Shown here one piece after another: positions 9,651 through 18,448 of a stretch of DNA of 64,000 nucleotides. Both the position numbers and the translations under genes were made by a program. Where the stretch lies: NCBI GenBank assembly GCA_021158125.1, contig JAGGVF010000019.1, forward strand, positions 20,204 through 84,203, in the 5' to 3' direction. Below the pieces are notes generated by a model. It was not told the DNA's origin, did no database searches, and saw only the letters and a list, made by a program, of their open reading frames with translations. Numbering within the stretch: the stretch's first letter is position 1; every line of letters begins with the position of its first letter. The stretch is from Candidatus Bathyarchaeota archaeon. GTDB lineage: Archaea; Thermoproteota; Bathyarchaeia; Bathyarchaeales; WUQV01.

Positions 9651-11747
9651 ATGAAAGCTAACCAGCCGGAAATCCATTTCGGCTTGGACTCTATCCGAAA
9701 ATTTGAGGATTCAATTCATAAAGAATGGATTATAACAAACGGGCTGGGCGGATACGCCTCTTCAACCATTTTAGGTTTAAACACAAGGAAATACCATGGA
9801 CTGCTAATTGCAGCATTTAATCCGCCGGTAAACAGGCACGTCCTCTTAGAAAAACTCGACGAAGAAATCATTTTTGAAGACGAGGTTCTTCCACTTTACT
9901 GCAACGAGTTTAAACATGGAATAATCCCCGAAGGATTCAATTTCCTGCAAAGTTTCCATCTTAATCCATTTCCAGTTTTTAGGTACAATGTTGAAGGAAT
10001 AGAAGTTCTAAAAAGAATTTTTATGCTTTACAAAAAGAACGCCGTAGTAGTCCTTTACGAAGTCTTCAATCCCCATATGCACAATATTATTATGAAGATT
10101 TATCCACGCATTAACGCTAGACACTTCCACAAGGTAACATGCAGAGAAAAATTGGGCTGGAGTTTCGTTCAAACGCCTTTTTCAAATGGAACCTTCTTGA
10201 AAATTGAACGCCCACGAGTTTTCATTGCTTTAACTTCTGGGGAAGGCCGTTACGTGCCTTCGGAAAAATGGATAGACGAAGTTTTCTATAGGGTTGATGC
10301 TTCAAGAGGTGGAAGTTCATTAGACGATTATTATCAACCGGGAAGTTTCCAGTTTGAGATAGCCGCAAACACCAGAAAGAAATTTTGCATTTTAGCCATA
10401 GGCGGACCAAACGAGGAAGATGTAAAAAATAATTTTTTCAAGTTGAACAAAGGGGTTGAACATGCTGAGATACTTATGCAAAATGAAATTAATCGTCTAA
10501 GGAATCTTTTAGACTCTTTTTACACTTTTCAAAGCGGTATAAATGTTCATGAATGGCTGAACTGGCTTGTTTTAGCCGCCGACTCCTTTATAGTTTCAAG
10601 GAAAAGCAGCGGTACTTCCTCAGTAATTGCTGGCTACCACTGGTTTGAGGATTGGGGACGTGACTCTCTAATTTCTCTTCCAGGCTTAACGTTAATAACC
10701 GGAAAATTTGAGAAGGCAAGGCAAATACTCAGAACATTCAAGCATTACTGCCAAAACGGGATAGTTCCAAATCGTTTTCCAGACAAAGTAGGGGACAAAC
10801 CAGTTTATAACACAGTCGACGCCACTTTATGGTTTTTCAACGCTATTCTCCAATATTTAAAGTATACTGGAGACTTCAAATTTGTAAAAGAAGAGTTTTG
10901 GCCCGTTTTAAAGGAAATAATTAATTATCATGTGAACGGAACGATTTACGGCATTAAAGTTGATAGCGACGGATTATTAGCTCATGGCCCACAGCTAACA
11001 TGGATGGACGCCGTTGTTAAAGGTAAAGCTGTAACTCCGCGAAGTGGAAGGGCTGTTGAAATTCAAGCCTTATGGTACAACGCCTTAAAAACCATGGAAA
11101 TATTGGCTTCTCATTTTGGAGAAAAGGCGGAAGCCGAAAAGTATGCGGTTATGGCTGAAAAAACCAAACAAAGCTTCTTAGAAAAGTTTTGGAATTCGAA
11201 GGTTAACTGCCTATTCGATGTTGTCCATGACGATGGAAGCGTTGACACCTCTATTAGACCAAATCAAATAGTAGCCGTGGCCCTCGATTTTTCAATGTTA
11301 AGCAAGGAACAAAGCGAACAAGTTGTAAACATCGTTTGGAGGAAACTGTTAACACCTTATGGTTTAAGAACCCTTTCAGCCGACGATGCCCATTATCGCG
11401 GAAGATACGTTGGCGACTGGGACGAACGAAACTTGGCCTACCACAATGGAACTGCTTGGCCGTGGCTGTTAGGCCCATTCATAACAGCGTTTCTAAAAGT
11501 CAAGAATTACGAAGAGAAATGGAGAACTTTTGCGTTTGAAAACTTTCTGAAAGAGTTATTTACAAAACACGTTTTTGAGGCTGGGCTTGGTACCGTAAGT
11601 GAAATCTTTGACGGAGATAAGCCCTACTCACCACGAGGCTGTATCTCCCAAGCTTGGAGTGTAGCTGAACCTTTAAGAGCGTACGTTGAAGACGTTCTTC
11701 TCAGGCGGCCTCCATTTGAAAGGCAAATTTTAAATGGTTCGTACTAG
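9651..11747 (+). CDS. Glycogen debranching enzyme (amylo-alpha-1,6-glucosidase, GH133-like)
   Basis: A 698-residue protein with an N-terminal beta-rich domain (KEWIITNGLGGYASST, NTRKYHGLLIA, about residues 20-280). A C-terminal (alpha/alpha)6 barrel follows with GYHWFEDWGRDSLISLPGL near residue 325, WMDAVV near 447 and YHNGTAWPWLLGP near 603. The acidic residues in FEDWGRD are the catalytic region in this family. It hydrolyses alpha-1,6 branch points of glycogen. It begins 2 bp after the DUF89 gene and is followed by GH57 and GT4 genes, so a glycogen turnover operon is likely. Confidence 0.93.
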   Translation: MKANQPEIHFGLDSIRKFEDSIHKEWIITNGLGGYASSTILGLNTRKYHGLLIAAFNPPVNRHVLLEKLDEEIIFEDEVLPLYCNEFKHGIIPEGFNFLQSFHLNPFPVFRYNVEGIEVLKRIFMLYKKNAVVVLYEVFNPHMHNIIMKIYPRINARHFHKVTCREKLGWSFVQTPFSNGTFLKIERPRVFIALTSGEGRYVPSEKWIDEVFYRVDASRGGSSLDDYYQPGSFQFEIAANTRKKFCILAIGGPNEEDVKNNFFKLNKGVEHAEILMQNEINRLRNLLDSFYTFQSGINVHEWLNWLVLAADSFIVSRKSSGTSSVIAGYHWFEDWGRDSLISLPGLTLITGKFEKARQILRTFKHYCQNGIVPNRFPDKVGDKPVYNTVDATLWFFNAILQYLKYTGDFKFVKEEFWPVLKEIINYHVNGTIYGIKVDSDGLLAHGPQLTWMDAVVKGKAVTPRSGRAVEIQALWYNALKTMEILASHFGEKAEAEKYAVMAEKTKQSFLEKFWNSKVNCLFDVVHDDGSVDTSIRPNQIVAVALDFSMLSKEQSEQVVNIVWRKLLTPYGLRTLSADDAHYRGRYVGDWDERNLAYHNGTAWPWLLGPFITAFLKVKNYEEKWRTFAFENFLKELFTKHVFEAGLGTVSEIFDGDKPYSPRGCISQAWSVAEPLRAYVEDVLLRRPPFERQILNGSY

Positions 11748-11783
11748 AATTGAAGGTTTGACCCATCCTTACTGGTTTAAACA

Positions 11784-13373
11784 ATGACTGACATTTGTCT
11801 GATCTTTGAGGTTCATCAGCCCCTTCGCTTAAATAGGAATTTTCATGCAGACCTGTTGAGCAGGCCCCACATAACTAAGAAAGACCTTTTCGAACTTTAC
11901 TTTGACAACAACTTAAATAGATACGTACTTGAAAGAGCCGCTAAAAAATGTTATTTTCCAGCGAACGAAATATTGCTTGAACAAATTGACCGATTTAGAG
12001 GTGAAAAAAGGAAGTTTAAGGTTGCCTTTGGAATTTCAGGGGTTTTCATTGAGCAATGTGAACGTTGGCTTCCAAGCTTACTTGACTCTTTCAAAGGATT
12101 ATTTGAAACTGGATGCGTTGAATTCTTAGATGAGCCATATTATCATTCGCTTGCAAGCCTGTATGGAATTGACCGTTCAGAATTCGTTGAGCAGGTTTTA
12201 ATGCACAAACAGTTAATGCGTAGCCTATTTAATTATGAACCCAAAGTCTTTGAGAATACCGAATGTCTCTACAACAATGCCATAGCAAAAACAGTTGAGG
12301 GACTAGGCTATAAGGCTATATTAACTGAGGGAGTAGACCGAATTCTAAAGTGGAGAAGCCCAAACTACGTTTATAAGGCTAAAAACTGCAACCTAAAAGT
12401 TCTACTTAGGAATTATAGGCTTTCAGACGACATAGGCTTCCGTTTCTCCTCAAGATGGTGGAATCAGTGGCCGCTTTTTGCAGACAAATATGCAAGTTGG
12501 CTTGCGAAAACTCCTGGGCAAGTCATAGTAATATTTATGGACTATGAAACTTTCGGGGAGCATCACTGGCCTGAATCCGGCATACACGAGTTTTTAAGGC
12601 ATCTCCCAGAAGAAGTCCTAAAATGGCAGCATTTAAACTGGTGTATCCCCTCAGAAGTTGTGGATAAACATGTCCCAGTCGGCGAAATAGATGTTTTCGA
12701 ATACAATACAATTTCTTGGGCTGATTTAGAACGTGACACAAGCGCTTGGATAGGTAACTCCATGCAACGCTCATGCTACGAAATGTTAAAGCATCTGGAA
12801 CCACTCGTGAAAGGCCTAGAAGATCCAGCCTACATTAGGCTTTGGAGATACCTTCAACAAAGCGATCATCTTTATTATATGAGTACGAAAGGCGCTGGGC
12901 CAGGAGATGTCCACGCCTACTTTAATCCGTACAACAGTCCAGTGGAAGCGTTCGTTGTTTTTTCAAGGATTCTTTCGGATTTTGAGGCGAGAATACTTCA
13001 GGAGTTTAGAAGGCCGGAGTTGGCTGCAAAATGGCTTTTAAGAAGGCTTCCAGTTGGAAAAGGGTTTACTTTCTTCGTTGAATTTGCCAGACCGACAAGT
13101 TGGACAGTTTACAGCCTAGAAGAATTTCTTAAAGCTCTAAAACATGTTAACTTGAAATCCATAAAGTTTCATTTGGAACGTGGAGACTTTGAACGTTGGC
13201 TCCGCCACGTCATAGGCGATGATAAACTTGCTGACAAATTCGTTGTTCTCTCAAAGAAAAGCTTTAAGGATAAAGAACTTCGACATATTCTAGTTTCAAT
13301 TGTTGAGGCTAGGCTTAACGAGTTGAAAAAAGCCGCATCGTCACCTAAAGTTCCGGAGAGCACTATCCGATGA
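11784..13373 (+). CDS. GH57 alpha-amylase-like glycosidase with C-terminal DUF5752-like domain
   Basis: A 529-residue retaining alpha-glucan hydrolase or transferase of family GH57. The N-terminus has the family HQP triad (FEVHQPLRL). The nucleophile Glu lies in VFENTECLYNN near residue 157, and the acid/base Asp in IVIFMDYETFGEHHW near residue 252. The last 110 residues (KSIKFHLERGDFERWLRHVIGDDKLA) form an extra helical domain that resembles the C-terminal half of the protein at 19863-20429. Its stop overlaps the next start (ATGA), indicating translational coupling to the glycosyltransferase. Confidence 0.92.
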   Translation: MTDICLIFEVHQPLRLNRNFHADLLSRPHITKKDLFELYFDNNLNRYVLERAAKKCYFPANEILLEQIDRFRGEKRKFKVAFGISGVFIEQCERWLPSLLDSFKGLFETGCVEFLDEPYYHSLASLYGIDRSEFVEQVLMHKQLMRSLFNYEPKVFENTECLYNNAIAKTVEGLGYKAILTEGVDRILKWRSPNYVYKAKNCNLKVLLRNYRLSDDIGFRFSSRWWNQWPLFADKYASWLAKTPGQVIVIFMDYETFGEHHWPESGIHEFLRHLPEEVLKWQHLNWCIPSEVVDKHVPVGEIDVFEYNTISWADLERDTSAWIGNSMQRSCYEMLKHLEPLVKGLEDPAYIRLWRYLQQSDHLYYMSTKGAGPGDVHAYFNPYNSPVEAFVVFSRILSDFEARILQEFRRPELAAKWLLRRLPVGKGFTFFVEFARPTSWTVYSLEEFLKALKHVNLKSIKFHLERGDFERWLRHVIGDDKLADKFVVLSKKSFKDKELRHILVSIVEARLNELKKAASSPKVPESTIR

Positions 13374-14533
13374 AAGTTTGCATGTTAACTTGGGAATATC
13401 CGCCTCGAATCGTCGGCGGAATAGCCAGACATTGCAAAGGCTTAGCTAGAGCACTGGTAAATCAAGGAGTTGAAGTTCACGTAGTAACCCTTGACTTTCC
13501 AGGAGCGCCCGAATATGAAGAAGTCGACGGAGTTAAAATTTATCGGGTTAGACCTGAAATTGGGCATCCAAACTTCCTAACTTGGGTTATGCTCTTCAAC
13601 CATTTTCTCGAAAAAAGAATCGCAAACATAACCGATGAAACTGACTATGACTTAATTCACATTCATGATTGGCTGGTGGCTCCCTCTGGTATTGCAGCGA
13701 AACATTTTCTGAAGAAACCTTTGATTGCAACTGTTCACAGCACTGAGCATGGACGTTCAGGCCTTCACATACCAGACTCTTTCACAATTGACAGTTGGGA
13801 ATGGTGGGCAACCTACGAGGCTTCAAAAATAATTGTTACAAGCAATTCCCTAAAGCATGAAGTCTGCGGCCACTTCCATTTACCTTGGGACAAAGTCGAA
13901 ATAATCCCGAACGGAATAGACATTGAAAAATTCAATGTTCCAGTTGACAAAATAGCCGTTAAAGGCCGCTATGGGATAAGTCCAAACGAAAAACTAATTC
14001 TTTACGTGGGAAGACTTGTCCCCCAAAAAGGCGTAGAATATTTAATTCAAGCAGTTCCCATGATTGCTGGAAAATATCCAAATGCGAAATTTCTAATTGT
14101 AGGTGAAGGATGGCTACGTGATTATCTTGAAAGCCTTGCGCAGTCAACTGGCCATAGGTGGAGAATCACGTTTACAGGCTTTATTCCAGACCATGAGGTA
14201 GTTGCCTTAATGAAAAGCGCCGACGTACTTGTTGTTCCCTCAGTTTACGAGCCATTCGGCATAGTAGCCCTTGAAGGAATGGCTGCCGGAGTACCAGTTG
14301 TAGCAAGTCAAGTGGGCGGACTTTCAGAAGTTATTGAACATGATAAAAGTGGAGTTTTTGTTTATCCTAGAAATCCCGAGTCAATAGCTTGGGGTGTAGA
14401 TCATGTTCTTTCAAATCCAGGTCACGCCGAGTGGCTTGTTAAAAATGCTTTAGAAAAGGTGAAAAACATGTTTAGTTGGGATGCAATAGCCGCGAAAACA
14501 GTTCAAGTTTATAAGAGTGTTTTAGGTAGGTGA
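13370..14533 (+). CDS. GT4 glycosyltransferase, glycogen-synthase-like
   Basis: A 387-residue GT-B glycosyltransferase. The N-terminal domain begins MLTWEYPPRIVGGIARH and contains HIHDWLVAPSGIAA. The C-terminal nucleotide-sugar domain has LYVGRLVPQKGVEYLIQA, LVVPSVYEPFGIVALEGMAAG and PVVASQVGGLSEVI, the EX7E-type retaining motif. Coupling by a 4-bp overlap to the GH57 gene and the debranching enzyme suggests alpha-glucan synthesis. The donor (ADP- or UDP-glucose) cannot be read from sequence. Confidence 0.88.
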   Translation: MKVCMLTWEYPPRIVGGIARHCKGLARALVNQGVEVHVVTLDFPGAPEYEEVDGVKIYRVRPEIGHPNFLTWVMLFNHFLEKRIANITDETDYDLIHIHDWLVAPSGIAAKHFLKKPLIATVHSTEHGRSGLHIPDSFTIDSWEWWATYEASKIIVTSNSLKHEVCGHFHLPWDKVEIIPNGIDIEKFNVPVDKIAVKGRYGISPNEKLILYVGRLVPQKGVEYLIQAVPMIAGKYPNAKFLIVGEGWLRDYLESLAQSTGHRWRITFTGFIPDHEVVALMKSADVLVVPSVYEPFGIVALEGMAAGVPVVASQVGGLSEVIEHDKSGVFVYPRNPESIAWGVDHVLSNPGHAEWLVKNALEKVKNMFSWDAIAAKTVQVYKSVLGR

Positions 14534-14536
14534 AAT

Positions 14537-14815
14537 TTGATGTGCCCAAGCGGGTTTAGCTCAAGCTCCGATTCGTCTCTTCCCGAGGAATTCCGTTTCT
14601 TATGTATGCTTCATAACATAGGTGCAACAACACAGGAACATTCACTTACAATCGAAGAAATTGCAAAGTGGACTTCAATGGAAATTTCAGTTATTAGAGT
14701 TCATCTCAGACGATTAATGGAAATGGGTTATGTGGAATCAACTAGAATAAACGAGACAGACAAGTATAACCTAACACACAGCGGAATAAGAAAAGTCCTA
14801 AGTCTATACAGTTAA
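14537..14815 (+). CDS. Small winged-helix transcriptional regulator
   Basis: A 92-residue protein starting 3 bp after the glycosyltransferase. After a Ser-rich tail it has a wHTH fold: LTIEEIAKWTSMEISVIRVH (recognition helix region) followed by MGYVESTRINETDKYNLT (wing). It is the last member of the glycogen operon, so it may sense or regulate that operon (inference). Confidence 0.7.
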   Translation: MMCPSGFSSSSDSSLPEEFRFLCMLHNIGATTQEHSLTIEEIAKWTSMEISVIRVHLRRLMEMGYVESTRINETDKYNLTHSGIRKVLSLYS

Positions 14816-14836
14816 AAAGCCTTAACATAATCCAAA

Positions 14837-14848
14837 CTTTTATAAAAA
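14837..14848 (+). promoter_or_regulatory. TATA box of the small membrane protein gene
   Basis: CTTTTATAAAAA lies about 25-30 bp before ATG 14868, so the transcript would be leaderless or nearly so. It separates the membrane gene from the preceding glycogen operon. Confidence 0.5.
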
Positions 14849-14867
14849 CCGGACTTCAAAAGCCGAT

Positions 14868-15059
14868 ATGGCTGCTATGCTGAGGAATCATTTGGTATTG
14901 GGCCTTGTAATAATAAGCGCCGGGGTAATCTTCGCCACATTCCAAGGGGTCACAAATGTTGTGGCAAATATTTCATGGGCTTTCGCAATAGCCCTAGCAG
15001 TAATGCTGATTCCAGTAATGTACACTATGGCAAAGAAGATGGCAAGAGAAACTTCATAA
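14868..15059 (+). CDS. Small two-helix membrane protein
   Basis: A 63-residue protein with two hydrophobic segments (about residues 9-27 and 33-52) and a basic C-terminus (KKMARETS). No family recognised. It has its own TATA box and converges on galT. Confidence 0.6.
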   Translation: MAAMLRNHLVLGLVIISAGVIFATFQGVTNVVANISWAFAIALAVMLIPVMYTMAKKMARETS

Positions 15060-15089
15060 CAAACCTTCACGTATCAAAGAAGCTCCCAT

Positions 15090-16130
15090 TTATTTTTCCA
15101 GTTTTGAATTCATTTCTTCTCTAAGGCTTTTAGCTGCATCTTCCGGTGGAATCACGTTAATGTACATTCCAGTGCTCTTTTCGAATCCAGCCCATACTGC
15201 AAGTCTCGGGTAAACTTCTACGTGCCAATGGTAAAATTTATAATCTCCAGCCGGGGCTATGTGAAAACCAAAATTGTAGGGTGGATCATTCAGCAAGCTT
15301 TGTAGGCTGCCGAGACATAGGCGTAAGGCTTCTGCAAAACCACGTATTTCGTCTTTGTTCATTTCAAGCGGAGAAGACTCATGCTTTTTCGGGAATATCC
15401 AAAACTCGAAAGGGTTAACGCTGGCCCAAGGGGCAAAAGCTACAAATTCACTGTTTTCCCAAATAAATCTTGGACCATTTCTTTCCTTTTCGATTATTTT
15501 GCAGAAAACGCATTTTTGACTGTTTTCCCATTCTTTTCGGCTTGCTTCCAATTCTTCTTTAATTATCCTTGGGATAATGGGCGTAGCAATTATCTGGCTA
15601 TGTGCGTGAGAAAGTGAGGCTCCCCCTTCGCGTTTATGGTTTCTGAAAATTGAAACGTATTTGACATAGGGCTTTTCTTCAAAGAATTTTAGGCGGTCTA
15701 AATATGCATTTATTACGTGTATAAGCTGTGAAATTCTTGCTTTTCCGGGGTGTTCGTCATGTCTTGGAGATTCTACAACAACTTCGTGATATCCAAAAGC
15801 TTTAGCATGCCTATTCTCCTTTATTTCAAAAGTTTCATGTTTGTTTGGCGGAGAAAAAGCCGGATAAAGGTTTGGGATGCATCTAACTATCCAATTTCTG
15901 TGTCTAAAACCGTTTGAGTCCTTCTCTTTGATTATTTCTCCATTTTCCGTTAAATAGACAAGGGTCGCCGGAGGCGTCATATGCTCGTTTCCGGGGCAAA
16001 AGGGGCAGTCTTTATGCCTTATTTCTTCAGTGGGTTTCTGAACAAAGTCGGTTGGCCTTCTCTTTCTTTCAGTTGCAATTACAACCCAGCGGTCAAGTAG
16101 ATAATCTTTCCTCAATTCGTTTGCAATCAT
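15090..16130 (-). CDS. galT: Galactose-1-phosphate uridylyltransferase
   Basis: A 346-residue HIT-superfamily enzyme of the Leloir pathway. The N-terminal zinc motif CPFCPGNEHMTPP lies near residue 42. The nucleophilic His lies in GASLSHAHSQI near residue 174, where HAH replaces the HPH of many homologues. The second CVFC pair lies near residue 210, and YHWHVEVYPRL near residue 303 is the conserved C-terminal His cluster. It is 29 bp downstream of the aldolase gene, so probably the end of the pfk-aldolase-galT operon. It may act on other hexose-1-phosphates in archaea. Confidence 0.92.
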   Translation of the reverse strand: MIANELRKDYLLDRWVVIATERKRRPTDFVQKPTEEIRHKDCPFCPGNEHMTPPATLVYLTENGEIIKEKDSNGFRHRNWIVRCIPNLYPAFSPPNKHETFEIKENRHAKAFGYHEVVVESPRHDEHPGKARISQLIHVINAYLDRLKFFEEKPYVKYVSIFRNHKREGGASLSHAHSQIIATPIIPRIIKEELEASRKEWENSQKCVFCKIIEKERNGPRFIWENSEFVAFAPWASVNPFEFWIFPKKHESSPLEMNKDEIRGFAEALRLCLGSLQSLLNDPPYNFGFHIAPAGDYKFYHWHVEVYPRLAVWAGFEKSTGMYINVIPPEDAAKSLREEMNSKLEK

Positions 16131-16159
16131 TTTAAAGCTCCAGTCTATACGTAAGCTTG

Positions 16160-17323
16160 CTAATACTTTATGTTGTTTTTGACTAAGTAGTCATAGACTC
16201 TTTTTGCTGTTTCTTTCATTCCAAACGCCTTGAAGAAAGTTAACGCCTCAGCGTAGGCTTTTGCTCTAATAGCCTTCTTGGTGAAGTCATCTAGATTTTC
16301 TAAATCGTTAAAGAACTTTTTTATTGCGTATTTGCTGTTTTTGTTGAAAGTTTTAATCTCGGGTACGCCTTCTTTACCGTAGTTTTCTATAGTCCAACTG
16401 TATATTTTCTCGTAGAGTTCTGGTTTGAAAACTTGAAGTATTTCCCATACAAGCAGCATCCAGAAGGTTCCAACATTGCCTTTAATTATCTTCCCTTTTG
16501 GAAACTTTGTTGCTATTAGCGGAAGAGGAGTTCCAGTTATGCCGTGTTGAGCTATGCCTGTTCTATAGCCTTTTGCTCTTAAGGCGTCTGCTATTTCTAC
16601 TGTTCTTTTTAGGTTTATGGTTAATTGTGGAACTATCTTTCCTTCAGCATCTACGGTTACTCCGTGTTTTGAACCGTTAGCTATGGCTAGGCAATCAAGT
16701 TCAATTCCATTTTTATGCATATTTTCAACGTAATAGGTTGCTTCCTCAACAGTTGTGAATTCAGCTATGCCTATTTCTCCTACTTCACCTTCCCTTCCGT
16801 AATCTCTACCGGCCATAAGTTCGTCAATGTACTTAAAAAGTGAAATGCCAACTTCAATTATCCTTTTAAGCTGTTCCGGAACAGTTTTTGCTGACCTGTC
16901 AAATAGAAATGAGGCGTCTACAGCGAAACTTGTAAATCCAGCTTCAACTCTCGCCTTAATCTCCCTTTTTACATTTTCAATTTCTTCTTCTGTCCCCTTT
17001 TTAACTGTCAAATGGTCCGCATGCAGGACATAGCCATACCATCCGACTTTTTCAGCCGCCTTTTTCATTCTTTCAGCGAATGAGTAGGGAGTTAACCCAG
17101 TATAGCCTCCTGACAAGCTCATCTCTGAAAGTGCAAGTTCAAAAATTACGATTTCTCCGCAGTCTTTGGCTGCTTGAAGAATTCCCATTATAACGTCTAT
17201 TGTTGCCCTTGGATTCACGGCCAAAATTATTTCTCTGGGTGGTTGAAGAGCCTTAAATAGGATATTTCCGGGAAGCGGAGGTCTGGGCTGTTCAAAAAAC
17301 TCTTTATAAGCTGGTTTTTCCAT
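16160..17323 (-). CDS. Class II (zinc) fructose-bisphosphate aldolase family protein
   Basis: A 387-residue TIM-barrel aldolase. Landmarks are the zinc-binding HADH (VLHADHLTV), EVGEIG, AIANGSKHGV (third metal His), QHGITGTP and GNVGTFW in the C-terminal phosphate-binding part. The frame stays open upstream into pfk, but a strong Shine-Dalgarno GGAGGTG sits just before ATG at 17323, which fixes the start. It lies 17 bp after pfk in the same operon and is much longer at the C-terminus than bacterial FbaA. Reaction: FBP to DHAP and GAP (inferred from family). Confidence 0.85.
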   Translation of the reverse strand: MEKPAYKEFFEQPRPPLPGNILFKALQPPREIILAVNPRATIDVIMGILQAAKDCGEIVIFELALSEMSLSGGYTGLTPYSFAERMKKAAEKVGWYGYVLHADHLTVKKGTEEEIENVKREIKARVEAGFTSFAVDASFLFDRSAKTVPEQLKRIIEVGISLFKYIDELMAGRDYGREGEVGEIGIAEFTTVEEATYYVENMHKNGIELDCLAIANGSKHGVTVDAEGKIVPQLTINLKRTVEIADALRAKGYRTGIAQHGITGTPLPLIATKFPKGKIIKGNVGTFWMLLVWEILQVFKPELYEKIYSWTIENYGKEGVPEIKTFNKNSKYAIKKFFNDLENLDDFTKKAIRAKAYAEALTFFKAFGMKETAKRVYDYLVKNNIKY

Positions 17324-17340
17324 CCATTTTTCACCTCCTC

Positions 17341-18369
17341 CTATGTTTGTCTGAAGAAATCGATAAGTTGAATTTCTTCCTCTCCAAGTTTCTTTTGCTT
17401 TAGGGCACTTTCCATTTTTACAGCTACGATTTTTGTTCCTCTTAGGCAAACCATATGCCCAAACTTTCCTTCTCTGATCAGGTCTACTGCACAGATGCCT
17501 AGTCTAATTCCCAATATCCTGTCGAAAGCGTTAGGGCTTCCTCCCCTCTGTACATGTCCAAGCACAACTGAACGGGTTTCCTTACCTGTTCTTTTGGCTA
17601 TCTCTTTTTCCAGAATTTTCGCTATTCCTCCAAGTCGAACATGCCCAAACTCGTCGCATTCTTTGCTGATTGTTATAAATTCTTTGATGTTTTCTGGTTT
17701 AGCTCCTTCAGCAACAGCAATTATTGTATGCTTCTTCCCTTTTTCTTCCCTTTCTCTTATCATCCTGCATACTTCTTCAATTTTGAATGGTTTTTCTGGA
17801 ACCAGAATTATGTGTGCCCCGCCAGCTATTCCTCCCATCAATGTTAGCCATCCTGTGTATCTTCCCATAACTTCGACTATCATCACTCTTTCATGCGACT
17901 TTGCGGTTGTATGTAATCTTTCCATAGCTTGGGCTATTGTTTCAACTGCCGTCATAAATCCCACTGAATAGTCGACTTCAGAAATGTCGTTGTCAATTGT
18001 TTTTGGCACTCCGACTATTGGAAGCCCCATTTCGTATAATTTGTATGCTGCTCCTAACGTGTCGTCTCCACCAATTACTATCAGCGCATCTATTTGATGC
18101 CTTTTAATGTTTTCAGTAATTCTCTGGGGCGCTCCTTCTCTTTTGAACGGGTTCACCCTTGAAGTTCCAAGTATTGTTCCACCTATTGAAAATATCCCGC
18201 TGATTTCCTCAACTATTAACGGTTTATATTCATTGTTTATTAAGCCAGCATAACCCTTCAAAAAACCAATAACTTCGTACCCGTATTGATTTGCCCTTTT
18301 AACTATAGCTTCAATTACCGCATTTAAGCCTGGACAGTCTCCTCCTCCAGTTAATACGCCAATTTTCAT
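17341..18369 (-). CDS. 6-phosphofructokinase, probably pyrophosphate-dependent
   Basis: A 342-residue PfkA-family enzyme with GVLTGGGDCPGLN at the N-terminus. Residues 100-104 read GGDDT and 122-128 read PKTIDND. In this family an Asp after GGD combined with Lys in PKTIDND marks PPi-dependent enzymes, because the Asp blocks the ATP alpha-phosphate. ATP enzymes have GGDGS and usually PGTIDND. The substrate-binding segments (MGRYTGWL, EGAKPE, LGHVQRGGSPNAFDR) are intact. A reversible PPi-PFK would work in both glycolysis and gluconeogenesis next to the glycogen genes. Confidence 0.88.
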   Translation of the reverse strand: MKIGVLTGGGDCPGLNAVIEAIVKRANQYGYEVIGFLKGYAGLINNEYKPLIVEEISGIFSIGGTILGTSRVNPFKREGAPQRITENIKRHQIDALIVIGGDDTLGAAYKLYEMGLPIVGVPKTIDNDISEVDYSVGFMTAVETIAQAMERLHTTAKSHERVMIVEVMGRYTGWLTLMGGIAGGAHIILVPEKPFKIEEVCRMIREREEKGKKHTIIAVAEGAKPENIKEFITISKECDEFGHVRLGGIAKILEKEIAKRTGKETRSVVLGHVQRGGSPNAFDRILGIRLGICAVDLIREGKFGHMVCLRGTKIVAVKMESALKQKKLGEEEIQLIDFFRQT

Positions 18370-18448
18370 ATTTACCTACTTCCAATTCGTTGCTGATGCG
18401 CCCTACTTATTAGTTTGATGAATTTTCAATAAAAATTCAGAATAAGTT

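Noticed and set aside
17324..17449. Extended start of the class II aldolase overlapping pfk
   Set aside because: A strong GGAGGTG site directly before ATG 17323 and a non-family Arg/Lys-rich extension argue against it.
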